A stretch of 64,000 bases of DNA from Monoplex corrugatus (Eukaryota > Mollusca > Gastropoda > Littorinimorpha > Ranellidae): the NCBI GenBank assembly GCA_030674185.1, contig JAPXFY010000026.1, positions 56,063,252-56,127,251 of the forward strand, in the 5' to 3' direction. The translations under genes were made by a program, and so were the position numbers. The notes under the pieces are model-generated. The model was not told the DNA's origin and did no database searches. It was given only the letters and a program-made list of their open reading frames with translations. How positions within the stretch are numbered: position 1 is the first letter of the stretch; each line of letters starts with the position of its first letter. Below, one piece after another: positions 11,058-21,249 of the stretch.

Positions 11058-11785
11058 ATTGCTACGTAATGCTCTGATCATTCATTACCAATCTTAATGC
11101 TCCAATCATTCACTACCCCTCTTAATGCTCCAATCATTCACTACCCATCTTAACCCTTTGACTCCTGCACCCTGTCCACCAGCATTCTGCATTGTCAACC
11201 ATGCTAGCATAGCAAAAACTTAACCCTTTGACTCCCACACCCTATCTACCAACTTGCTGCAGGAAGCTGACAGATAGGGTGAGGTAGTTTAAGGGTTAAG
11301 TTTTTGTAAATGGTGGATAGGGTGCAGGAGTCAAAGGGTTAAAGCTCCAATCATTCACTACCAATCTTAATGCTCCAATCATTCACTACCCATCTTAAAG
11401 CTCCGATCATTCACTACCCATCTTAATGCTCCAATCATTCACTACCCACATTAATGCTGTGATCATTCACTACCCATCTTAAAGCTCCAATCATTCACTA
11501 CCAATCTTAATGCTCCGATCATTCACTACCCATCTTAATGCTCCGATCATTCACTACCCATCTTAATGCTTCAATCATTCACTACCCATCTTAATGCTCC
11601 GATCATTCATTACCCATCTTAATGCTCCAATCATTCACTACCCATCTTAATGCTCCAATCATTCACTACCCATCTTAATGCTCCAATCATTCACTACCCA
11701 TCCTAATGCTCCAACCATTTACTACCAATCAGAATGCTCCAATCATTCACTACCCATCAGAATGCTCCAATCATTCACTGCCCAG
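11058..11785. repeat. 28-bp minisatellite
   Basis: About 19-20 units of AATGCTCCAATCATTCACTA + CCCATCTT. Units differ by single substitutions (CCAATC/CCGATC, CCCATC/CCAATC). The array is interrupted at 11150-11342 by a transposon. Each unit contains TTAA at its junction (CATCTTAATG), the target sequence of piggyBac-type elements. Confidence 0.92.
11154..11338. mobile_element. TTAA-flanked MITE (piggyBac type) inside the 28-bp array
   Basis: It is bounded by TTAA at 11150-11153 and 11339-11342. Perfect 19-bp terminal inverted repeats read CCCTTTGACTCCTGCACCC inward. The flanks are adjoining units of the minisatellite, so the empty site can be read from neighbouring units. A second, smaller TTAA-bounded palindromic unit (11224-11295, TTAA at 11220 and 11296) sits inside. 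No coding capacity. Confidence 0.88.
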
Positions 11786-11837
11786 TAGTTTGTATGGATT
11801 ATCACAATAACTCTCTTTTTACTATTATTGCATTTCC

Positions 11838-12092
11838 AGGGTTGACAACCAGAACCCAGTATTTCACTTTTTTGTCAATTTTCACTTTTTTACACTGAAG
11901 TGTTGCTTTTGATGTGATCTTTCACTTGGTGGACTTTGTTTTTGCCATGATATTGATTTTTGATCGGTTATTGATAAAACCAAAAACCAGTATCTCAAAA
12001 TGTAGATATAGCCTCTCCCCGAAAACCCAGTTAAAATTCGTCTCCTGTAAACTATCAGAAAATCGGGATACTTGGTTCTGGTTGTCAACCCT
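11838..12092. mobile_element. 255-bp MITE with hAT-like termini
   Basis: Inverted ends: AGGGTTGACAACCAGAACC then one mismatch then AGTAT at 11838-11862, repeated in inverse at 12068-12092. The terminal CAGGGTTG-type motif resembles hAT elements. An 8-bp target duplication is not evident, so the superfamily is tentative. No protein is encoded. Confidence 0.65.
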
Positions 12093-12189
12093 TGATTTGT
12101 CCTTATTACTATTACCATAATCATTACTACCATGACTTATACGATTATTATTACTTTTACCAATATCATCAAAATCAATTTATCCACTC

Positions 12190-12405
12190 ACCAGCACCAA
12201 CAGGTTCAATGGAAGCCACTGCAGCATACATCACAACTCTCCTCCATTTACTCCCACCCTGATCTTTCTGTGTTACTTCACAGACCTTTAAACCACTGAT
12301 GTAGGTGATGGGGGTCATACTGGTGGCCTGTCCCAGATTTCTCCTGGCCTCAACTTTTCCTCATAAAACTTTTGTCATTAGGGTTGTGTTGGTGTTGGTG
12401 TTTCC
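12190..12405 (-). repeat. SINE-like repeat (family S-B)
   Basis: Shares an ordered set of phrases with 17129-17420: CTCCATTTACTCCCA, CTGTGTTACTTCACAGA, CTGATGTAGGTGA and TGGCCTCAACTTTTCCT. The next 60 bp are also shared (CTTCTGCCAGCAGTTGA), so the same composite repeat is present at both sites. Confidence 0.6.
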
Positions 12406-12474
12406 ATGGCCAATGTTTTTCATCTTTCTTTTGTTGACTTCTGCCAGCAGTTGAAGTTGGATTGTGAGATAATG

Positions 12475-12680
12475 TTAAATGCTTTCATTTGTTCTTCTAT
12501 AAATCCATTTGACTCTTTGAAGCCGTCTGAAAAACCACATCTCTGCTGTTTCAATCTTATTTTCATCTGCTTGTCTGCATGTCCAGGTCTCACAGCCATA
12601 TAGCATTACTGGCTGGATCAGACATTTTAGAATTTCTATCTTAAGAGCTGTTGGTATCTTCTGTCTTTCCAAATTGTAAT
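12475..12680 (-). pseudogene. LINE ORF2 C-terminal fragment
   Basis: The minus-strand translation reads LIQPVMLYGCETWTCRQADE then KIETAEMWFFRRLQRVKW. This is the post-RT region typical of many non-LTR elements and close to the LLYGCEAWTVNKQSQNKIEA segment at 27690. The fragment ends abruptly on both sides. Confidence 0.7.
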
Positions 12681-13414
12681 GACTTTGATCATTTTCTGTT
12701 TTGCCATTTCTACTGTTATTTTAATGTCTTTAGTACAGATGCCATCATGAACATTAACTACCCCTAAATATTTAAAATAATTCATATTTTCTTATGCAGT
12801 CTTGTTGATTTGAATATCAGACTAAACTACATACCAAAATAGAAAACAAACACATAAACAGCAAATGTATGTTTTTACTAATCATGTCACAAATCTTTTA
12901 TAGAAATGCTCATGGTCAACTACTTCGTCTTTTGAAAAGGGCTGAAATGAACAAAGGGTGGGAGGCACTGACAAAACCAGGGTGCAGAAGATCGAGCAGC
13001 AAAAAAGAAAAAAAAAAGAAACAAAAAACATTATCTCCAGTGACCTAAAATGGAACAGTGACAACCGCTATTGAATGACGTGCACACATACATGGCGACA
13101 CCCATCACTGAACAACATCCATAACAACATCAAGTAATCTATCGTCATCACAGCAACCACAGCCATAAAGATGGCCACCAACGTGCAAGAAACGGTCGCA
13201 CCTGAGGAGGGAAACCAAGCGCAGGGGGGCTAGACATGGGTGACATTTCCACCTGCCACCCCCAGCAGCAAAAAGAACAACAGAACACAGAGCACTGAGA
13301 TCACCACCACCATCAAAACATGCAGTCACTGACAGCAGCCTGCCACAGACTCCATTCAAAGAGAAAGGTTTTATTCATATCAAATACAGGAGATGACAAA
13401 AGACAAAGATTCCA
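12681..13414. other. No gene seen
   Basis: No exon-like or repeat-like structure was recognised. The open frame at 13105-13359 (minus) is cysteine- and glycine-rich but lacks any family signature. Confidence 0.4.
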
Positions 13415-13418
13415 TTAA

Positions 13419-14142
13419 CCTGTTGACTGCCTACATGATGGGTATACATGTTCTACTCTAGTTAAGGTCACAATGTCTCAATGACAGATATACTCATCAT
13501 GGGACTTTGCAAAAAGTTTCCCTCAGCCCAAAACAGACATAAAATCTTAACTGTTGATCAGTCCAGTACACAAGAATTTCTGGGTTATGAATAAACATGA
13601 TTTCAGTACTAATTTGGTATAGACCCTGTCTATGATACAAAGTGCTGACTGACTATCTGTCACCCCATGTGAGTAAGCAACAAAATGGCTGAACCAAGCT
13701 CCGACAAACGAAGAAACAGAGAAAATGCACCGATTTCTACTCAGCAAAAGAAATGCTTTGACTGCTTAATAATTATGTCTTTGATGAAAAGAGCCACATG
13801 TTTGAAGATTTGTTAGATAAGATCAAGGATGTTTCAGACACTGTGAGATCAGGTGATGTCAATATTCAGCAACAAATTCAAAGCACAACAGAACGAGAGG
13901 AGAGGGCAGAATTAGAGGCGGAAATACGACGGAGAGGTCACTCAATTTCCATTCATAAAAATAATGATTTGGATATATTTAACCTAAAATGTAGCCTGTT
14001 ACTTTGTTGTTTTTATTTAAACCCCAGCCGACTGCGTAGAAAAAGGTAGCCTGGTCAATGTTTTGCTAATCTATACTCATTTTTATGGAAAATTCCCTAG
14101 CACCCTGCAGCTGCAGGGTTATTCTCCTCGGCAGTAAACAGG
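13419..14142. mobile_element. 724-bp TTAA-flanked non-autonomous element (piggyBac type)
   Basis: TTAA lies at 13415-13418 and 14143-14146. Inverted ends are CCTGTTGACTGCC and, on the other strand, CCTGTTTACTGCC (12 of 13 match). An 18-bp perfect palindrome, ACCCTGCAGCTGCAGGGT, lies near the right end (14102-14119). Inside, 13798-13990 has a short open frame rich in E, R and Q (including REERAELEAEIRRRGH) of unknown meaning. A fragment of repeat R1 (14003-14041) has landed within it. No transposase domain is present. Confidence 0.72.
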
Positions 14143-14289
14143 TTAATATCAAATACGCAAGAGAAAGAGAGAGACAGATTTCATTAAAATACTAATACTA
14201 CTAATACTACTACTACCCAATTATTCTTGTATAATGCTTTTGGACTCTGTGTATTACACATTTTCAAGACACAAAGTGTAATACATACA

Positions 14290-14377
14290 GAAGCATGGAT
14301 ATATCATACATACACAAACACGCACACATCAGAATATGCACACTCATACACATACGGAAATGAGTACATACACACAC

Positions 14378-14408
<31 letters not shown>

Positions 14409-14409
14409 C

Positions 14410-14440
<31 letters not shown>
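14290..14440. repeat. CA/CATA/TA microsatellite tract
   Basis: Interspersed ACAC, ACATACAT and TATATA runs; purely low complexity. Confidence 0.9.
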
Positions 14441-14442
<2 letters not shown>

Positions 14443-14497
14443 TACACAGTATATGGTCATAAACAGATATACAGAAAAGATACATGAATGATTACAC

Positions 14498-14800
14498 CAG
14501 GCCTCCCAATGACAAATAGAAAAAAATCTCTGAAAACAGATGGAAAATAGTGCAATCTGATGCTATCTGGCAGAACTTTTGGCTTATGATCCTTAGTACT
14601 GAAGCAAATAATTTATACACATTGGTGTCAGATTTCAAGAAAACTAATTTGGTATATATTTTTCTAATGTATGCTCCAACAAACAATAACCTAGACCGAA
14701 CAACTTCATGATTCTTTGCAGTTTTTTGCCCCATCTGGAGCTTCTTTGACTTGAAATGGTCTGAAAGTTTGTGGACGCTGGTCAGTTATAGTTAATCTAA
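14498..14800 (+). repeat. Dispersed repeat family R2, copy 1
   Basis: Matches the reverse complement of 30945-31312 over its whole length. Examples are GGCCTCCCAATG, GTGCAATCTGATGCTATCTG, GTACTGAAGCAAATAAT, TTCTTTGCAGTTTT and CTGAAAGTTTGTGGACGC-type phrases. It is an unclassified interspersed element; no coding capacity is apparent. Confidence 0.75.
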
Positions 14801-16252
14801 CTGACTTCACAGCGGCACAAGACACAGTAGTAGGCTATGCCAGCCTCTGCTATTTTTGAAAGCCATGTGCTCATTTCCATGACATTGATTTTTCATGAAA
14901 TTCACTCCCATCAACACTTATTTTTACAGTCTTTGTCAACCGTTTTTGTTGTGGCAGACCCTCTCTCTCCAGCATACCAGCTTGAGACATGGTCACACTC
15001 TTCAAAAAAGTTTTGCAATCGGTCCTGAAAACAAGCCGCGCCTGACAAACAAAAAACACTGGAAATGACTTTATCAGAAAACGATATCAGATTTATCCCC
15101 CTTTCTGAAGTTGCGTTGTCTGCTATGAGAGATCAACAGCCTGACAAACAACCCACTGTTTTACAGAAGAAAAAATTATCAGTCGATTTTCTTTATTTTC
15201 TTGGAAAGCACATTCTTTTTGTCTGAAGCAGTTTGTGGATTTTCTCGGATTTCCGAGAAAAATTGGAAAATTGGGAGTCCTGTTACACAGTACCACAAGA
15301 TCAGAAGTGAGAAATGGCAGTAACATACATACTGGCAGAGGAGAAATTACAATATCAACAATACAAGATCCTGATAAGCAGATAAGGCTGTAAGTGTAAC
15401 TGTGATTCGAGAAATGGGAGACAGATACTCTGTTAATGTCAAACAAGAGACAAAGAGACAGAAAAAGAGCCTGACAACAGGAGAGATACAGAGAGAAAAT
15501 GAATGCATGATTGTTATTTTCCAATGGAGCAAACACGATGACACAGTAAAATAAAGTTTGGTCAATTTGTCATGTCTATCGCTGCTAAAATCTACTTGTT
15601 ATTTAGAACCAGACAGTAACAGCAGAGAGAAAAGCTTGCCATCTCTTTCCCTGCTGGATGCACATGCATATACATGCTTCTAATCATGATAACAAAAAAT
15701 ATCGAGATCTCTACCACCTTACCACCCAGTCACTTCAGGGTAATAAGACACATAGTGCACACACACACACCCATAAACACACAACCCTCCACACACAAAT
15801 GTTCTAACAAAAAAGTGTCCTTGCATGGTTATTGTTTACATGAGCAAAGCAGACCTACCCAGAAAGCCAACGCCCAATAAAAAAAATCAGAAAACAATTC
15901 GCTTACGTTACTTCTACAAAATTCCAGTTTCTACCATCTGTCCAGTAGTATATCAATACAATAAATAAACATACAAATAAATACATTTGATCCCACATGA
16001 CAAAACACATGTGCACACTATATCAACTGCACAGACACAGAGAAATGTAAATGCACATTCCTACTCATGTATGTAGGGAAAAAAAAAGTTAAGAAGATGA
16101 CAGTCAGCCAGGGGCAAATGAAGAAAAGACATGAAGAGTGAAGACACAATTAAACCACACACACATGGTGACACACACACAAGCACAGGGGTACAGACAT
16201 CAAGTCATCAAGATATAATGAAACCTCAAATCACATACAGCAATTACAGACA
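14801..16252. other. No gene seen
   Basis: AT-rich sequence with a small hairpin around 15239-15260 (TTTTCTCGGA / TCCGAGAAAA) and short CA runs at 15755 and 16160. No conserved exon was found, although this lies downstream of the last visible endophilin-B exon. Confidence 0.4.
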
Positions 16253-16256
16253 TTAA

Positions 16257-16321
16257 CCTTTTCACTCCCTCACCGTGTCCACCTGCAGGTAGCTATCGTG
16301 TATTGCGAAGATGTGAAAAGG
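16257..16321. mobile_element. 65-bp TTAA-flanked mini-MITE
   Basis: TTAA lies at 16253-16256 and 16322-16325. The inverted ends begin CCTTTTCAC on both strands. The left end continues CCTTTTCACTCCCTCACC, close to the CCCTTTGACTCC family at 11154, 23998 and 38150. Confidence 0.6.
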
Positions 16322-16491
16322 TTAAGCCTTGTGGACAAAATTTGGCATCAATGACAACATTCTCCAAATATGAGACCAAAAAGGGAGAAATACACAGGTC
16401 ACTGTGGTCACCAATGAAATGAGGGAGCTCAGCAAAAGGGTTAATATTCCCTGCAAGGGAGAGAAAGCGTCAAGCAGAGCGTGGCTTTTAC

Positions 16492-16584
16492 CTGTTGCTG
16501 GTTGGCTTGAGATTTGCACTTTCGAAGACGTCCTTTGGCAGCATCCAGGTCCAACCGCTTGCCCTCCAGAATCTTCTCCTCTTT
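16492..16584 (-). CDS. SH3GLB: Endophilin-B homologue, exon 5 (BAR domain)
   Basis: A 93-nt, 31-codon exon, phase 0 at both ends, preceded by a CAG acceptor and followed by GTAAAA. It encodes KEEKILEGKRLDLDAAKGRL and continues RKCKSQANQQQ. The KRLDLDAAK motif is highly characteristic of the endophilin-B BAR domain, as I know the vertebrate proteins. This is the last exon visible. The following BAR helix and the C-terminal SH3 domain should lie downstream on the minus strand, yet none was recognised between here and position 1. Confidence 0.9.
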
Positions 16585-16679
16585 CTGGAGCACAATACAG
16601 TTTACACTTGATAAAGGCCCACACACATGCCACAAACACACACTCAATAAATGCTGTCACATATGAACAACACCTAATT

Positions 16680-17048
16680 ATCGTCACATCATCATCATCA
16701 TCAAGTGCCTTGCCACATGGCATTGGCGATCATGGCCTTCCATCTGTTTCTATCCCTTTTTGCCGCAAGCACCTCTTTCACCCTCTCTGTCTTCAGCCAT
16801 TCTGCAAGTCCATCCAATATTTTCTCCCTGGGTCTACCTGCTGCTCTCTTTCCCTCCAGCTTTCCTGTGGTGACCAGATGCTCCAATTCCCCTTTCTTCA
16901 TAAAATGGCCTATCAATGTTGCCTGTCTTTTCCTAATCTTCCTTATCAATGATCTTCTCGTGTCTGCCTCCATCAAGAAAGTCTCGTTTGTTTTCTTTGC
17001 TGTCCATGGAACTTTCAACATTCTTCTTAGAAACCACATACACAACAC
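16680..17048 (-). pseudogene. LINE ORF2 C-terminal fragment (family L-A)
   Basis: The minus-strand translation contains VPWTAKKTNETFLMEADTRR, IRKRQATLIGHFMKKGELEH and a C-terminus IANAMWQGT, then a TGATGATGATGATGA tail. It is nearly the same protein as 27750-28081. The copy is 5'-truncated, in the sense direction of the endophilin-B gene, and lies about 95 bp upstream of its exon 5. Confidence 0.88.
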
Positions 17049-17128
17049 TTAATAAGTTGTCACACATAAGCAATCACTAAAGGCTGCCACACATACAACA
17101 CTCAACAGAGGCCATCACATATGCCCCT

Positions 17129-17420
17129 GTCAGTGGTAACCTGTCGGCACATCAAGTTTGATGGTAGCCGCAGCAGCAGACATCACAAGAATTCTTCTCC
17201 ATTTACTCCCATTTTGACTTCTCTGTGCTACTTCATAGATCCTCACACCGCTGATATTGGTGAGGGTGTTCACACAGGAGGTGGATGTCTTTTGGCCTCA
17301 ACTTTTCCTAGTAAAACTGCCGTCATTAAGTTTATTCTGATGTTGGCACCTGTGACATTAGTGCACATGGAATTCGTTCTGAGCGCGGAGACGTCATCTT
17401 GACAAACTGAAACTGAAACT
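17129..17420 (-). repeat. SINE-like repeat (family S-B plus S-A end)
   Basis: The high end has CACATGGAATTCGTTCTGAG, CGCGGAGACGTCATCTTGA then AAACTGAAACTGAAACTGA. The reverse complement begins with the GTTTCAGTTTC motif. The same ending is found at 18733 (opposite strand), 30330 and 45440. The GTTTCAGTTTC start is common among SINE-like repeats of marine snails, to my knowledge. Confidence 0.65.
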
Positions 17421-17719
17421 GATGTTGCAGATTGCATGGCCATTGTATTTTAGGTTTGTTGTTGTTGTTGTTGATGTTGATGATGTTGATTTCTGCCAGC
17501 AGTTGATACTGGATTGTGAATTCAACTAAGCTGCAACCCCAAAGATGTATTCATATACACAGATACTTGAATCATCATATCATTGATTGTCTTACTCAAA
17601 TAGGAACAGCTACAGAAAACAGCTGAATATCTACTATGAAAGGAAAAACAGGATATATCATCAATTTTACACTGGTACCATATCAAAAATATGGAACAGA
17701 AAAGATTTGGGCTTTTCCA

Positions 17720-17960
17720 CTGTCCTAAGATACTGGTCTTCTTGAAATTTACTGTGAGACCACACTCTCTTCAGGCATGAGCAAAGCTGCTCATCAGACC
17801 TTGCAAAGCTTCTTGTGTGTGGTTAAAGTAGTGTCATCTGCAAAAAGCATCTCCCTGATTAGTACTTTCTGCAATTTGGTCTTTGTTTGCAAACATATCA
17901 GGTTAAAAAGGTTCCCATCATTTCTTACGTGGAGATATACTTCATCTTCCAACTGAACGA
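17720..17960 (-). pseudogene. LINE reverse-transcriptase palm fragment
   Basis: The minus-strand translation includes DGNLFNLICLQTKTKLQKVL and IREMLFADDTTLTTH. The FADD box is the catalytic motif of reverse transcriptase. Flanking sequence continues the homology with frameshifts. A decayed fragment only. Confidence 0.75.
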
Positions 17961-18321
17961 AGGCAAAGGACAGTATCACTCAAAAACACTACCACTTAAT
18001 TAAGATCTAGTGGAGGGGTAAGAAAGATCTCTGTCCAATCCATGACTAGAACCCAGATTTCTACACTCCTTAGCAGTTGCTTTAAGAACCTACATCACAC
18101 AATAGAAAATTAAGGATTAATTCATTTCATGATTTATAGGATACGAAAGTATCACTATCAGGCCACACACAACAAAGATAAGAACAATTCAAAATCTACA
18201 GCACAAAGTTAGGCATCGATCTACATTCTCTCCAACACATAAAGAAATAAAATAAAATGTAAAAAATGACTAATGAATACAGGAAAAATAAACACATGAC
18301 AAGTACAGCTCAGGGTCTTAC

Positions 18322-18455
18322 CATGATGGTCTTCATGTCCCCTTCCAAGAAGTTGTGCAATGGTGTGAGGAAGTTGTTGAGGGAGGAGGTGACAAATTCC
18401 CGTTCAGCATTGCCAATCTGGATCTGAGCCTGGCCACACTTGATCAACGCATTGC
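18322..18455 (-). CDS. SH3GLB: Endophilin-B homologue, exon 4 (BAR domain)
   Basis: A 134-nt exon between a TGCAG acceptor and a GTAAGA donor. It completes a split glycine codon from exon 3 and ends in phase 0. It encodes NALIKCGQAQIQIGNAEREF, then VTSSLNNFLTPLHNFLEGDM and KTIM. NALIKCG and FLTPL..F.EGD-KTI are hallmark positions of the endophilin-B BAR helix. Upstream is a 6.7-kb intron (18456-25204) that holds the Mutator relic, the piggyBac element and a LINE fragment. Confidence 0.92.
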
Positions 18456-18524
18456 CTGCACAAACATCACATCCTCTCCAACAAATTCACCTTTAGCATC
18501 TTTTCCCCTCATTCCCAACCATAT

Positions 18525-18985
18525 TTTCACAGATGTATACACACATCTTGTTTGCCCCACACTGTGCAGGTGTTATATTGCTACAGAGTCTGCATATTCC
18601 TTCTTCACTGGATGTGCATGCCAGGTACATGCATGTTTCCATTAGCCATCAAACATGACATGATCTACAGGATCTTAAACTTGTGTGTTTGATGTATGGT
18701 ACACATATGCCCATTAAGATGGTTCAGGCACTAGGTTTCAGTTTCAGTTTCTAAAGACAGCATGTCCGTGCTCAGAATGAATTCCATAAGCACTGATGCC
18801 ACTGACAGCATGTGACGGAGAAAATCCAAAATGGTCATGGCACCAGGCATAAGCCTGCACCTTAAGCCCTACACACTGACAAGTTCTTGATAAAAAGGCA
18901 CTAAGTAGGTCCGCACATACGCTGACCTGGAAGATCAGAGAAAAGATCTCCACCCTTTCTTTGCGCAGCTCCATGCCGGCAAGGT
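18525..18985 (+). repeat. Composite SINE: one SINE inserted into another
   Basis: The outer element (18525-18737 and about 18885-18985) matches 40140-40470 (CTGCATATTCC, TACAGGATCTTAAACTTGTG, GGTTCAGGCACTAG, GACCTGGAAGATC). It is split by a 150-bp block that begins GTTTCAGTTTCTAAAGACAG and contains CTCAGAATGAATTCCATAAG, the S-A SINE in plus orientation. Confidence 0.65.
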
Positions 18986-19252
18986 CAAAGACAAGACTTT
19001 AGTCCTGAAAATTCAACAATCCAAACATCTGACTATCACACTTGTCCAGTTTAACACTGCCAATGTGGGTCTGTGCCAATGGCTTTTCATCAAGGCACTG
19101 CCTGCACACTCATCACCACCCACCTGCCAGCAATCTATCTCCTCTTTCTTTCTCCACTCTCTCTCCTGTTAACCTTACATTAAAGATCGGGCAGACTTGT
19201 ATACACAAACACTATGACAAGAGAGTGTCAGGTAAGACGAATATTATTTGAA

Positions 19253-19550
<298 letters not shown>

Positions 19551-19671
19551 TTTGTACTTAGCAAAATAGGCTAGTTTTGCAGAATACCTCAAATCAAACA
19601 GTGTATTTTTGTTGTGTCTATGTTTGAAAGTACATTATGAATAAACAATACATTTACAATTTGTATTTCTG

Positions 19672-20975
19672 ATGACAGGCCATGAAGCTGATGCTGAAGA
19701 AGACACTGCCAGTGTTGTTTGTCAGGCCTATGCAGAAGTGAATCCAGATATCCAGGAGGCTTTGGATCAAGGGGAGAGCCCTGTCATCAACATTTCAGTC
19801 AATTTTGATGGTGCATGGCAGAGAAGAGGTTTTACCTCACTGTATGGTGTTGGTGTGTGCACTGATGTACTGACTGGGCTTGTTATTGACTATGATATTG
19901 GATCCCAGTACTGCCATGCCTGCAAACTAAAACAGGTCAGCGATCTGCCAGCAGAAAAACTTGCATGGAAAGCAGACCATACTGCTGACTGCTGCATCAA
20001 CCAGACAATGTCCAGCAAAGCAATGGAACAGAAGTCAGTAAAGGTTCTGGGGAGTCGCACGCTTGCAAAATTCCAATTTCAATATACTGAAATGCTAAGC
20101 GATGGTGATTCTTCAGCTTACAAAGCTGTACGTGGTATGAAACCATAAGGCAACTTTGTGGTAAACAAGCTGGAGTGCGTTAACCATGCACATGAAAGGA
20201 TGGGTACTGCCTTGAGAAAACTGGCAAAGGAAGAGCGATTAGGTTGGCGTGGAGTAGGAAGACTCACTGACAGTAACTGTGCATGCCTTCAGAATATTTG
20301 TAAAGAAGCCATCCTGGACAACATTCCAAATGTTGATAAAATGAGATGTGCAGTGTGGGCAAGTCTCTACCACGTCATGTCAACTGATGCTGAACCTCAT
20401 CCTTGCCAGTGTCCTTGGGGTGAGAACAAATGATGCTGGTACCAGCAAGCTCTGGCAAAAAATGAAGAGCCTGGCAGCCACAACGACCACCCATTGTACA
20501 CTTTCCTTTGCCTGGAGGTTGCACACAAGCTCATACCACTGTACAGATGTATGTCAGATGAGACCCTCCTGAAGTGCATGGCTCGTGGTGGCACTCAAAA
20601 CACAAATGAATGAATGCCATGGTTTGGGTCCGCTGCCCCAAGACATCCTTCATGGGATTGTGAATGCCATGATTTGGGTCCACTGCGCCCCAAGACATCC
20701 TTCATGGGATTGCGTCAAGTCCAAGGAAATGTGGCCAGAGCTGTGTGTTCCTTTAATGAAGGTGCTGCTGAAATGCTGACATTGATGAACAAAATGTATA
20801 TGTGGACATTTCAAACATTACTTTGTAACTGCTGACCAAAAATGATGAGAGGCGGATGAAAAAAGCAGACGCTGTTACCTTTTCAGGAGCCCATCAGCGT
20901 TGCAAAGACTAAGCGACACAGCGACATATGACAAGAAGAGGAGAGAGACGGTGAAGTTTATGCAGCAGGAACTCA
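19672..20975 (+). pseudogene. Mutator-like transposase relic
   Basis: The translation of 19672-20148 contains VNFDGAWQRRGFTSLYGVGV then TGLVIDYDIGSQYCHACKLK and later TEMLSDGDSSAYKAV. These resemble the Mutator-like transposase domain of animal genomes, with catalytic-type aspartates in NFDG and LSDGD. After an in-frame TAA (20146-20148) homology goes on in the same sense: NKLECVNHAHERMGTALRKL, STDAEPHPCQCPWGENK, then across further stops YTFLCLEVAHKLIPLYRCMS. A near-exact tandem duplication of about 53 bp (20611-20711) breaks the frame again. A basic C-terminal stretch is cut by the piggyBac insertion at 20976. Clearly dead; it lies antisense in a long endophilin-B intron. Confidence 0.75.
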
Positions 20976-21249
20976 TTAACCCTTATCCTGGTTATAATTC
21001 GTACCTATGTAAACACTGTGTTTGGTCATATAACGAACAGAAAAAAACAAAAAAAACGGTAGTAAGTTTAAATGAGCTATATCTCAAAAACTATTTGTTT
21101 TTGAACAATAAATGTTATACAAAATATGTTCAGAAATGAATGAGGAATACTGCTCATCAATTCATTATCAAATATAAATCAACATGAAGGTAAATACCTC
21201 TGCCAAACAGGTGAAATGTCAGGTGAGGACAGGCGTGTTGATGAGACTG

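Noticed and set aside
13798..14049. Small charged protein gene
   Set aside because: It lies within a TTAA element and runs into an R1 fragment; no homologue recognised, so kept only as a note.
18890..18985. Possible extra endophilin-B exon around 18900-18980 (minus)
   Set aside because: It matches a SINE also present at 40380-40470, and exon 3 joins exon 4 in phase without it.
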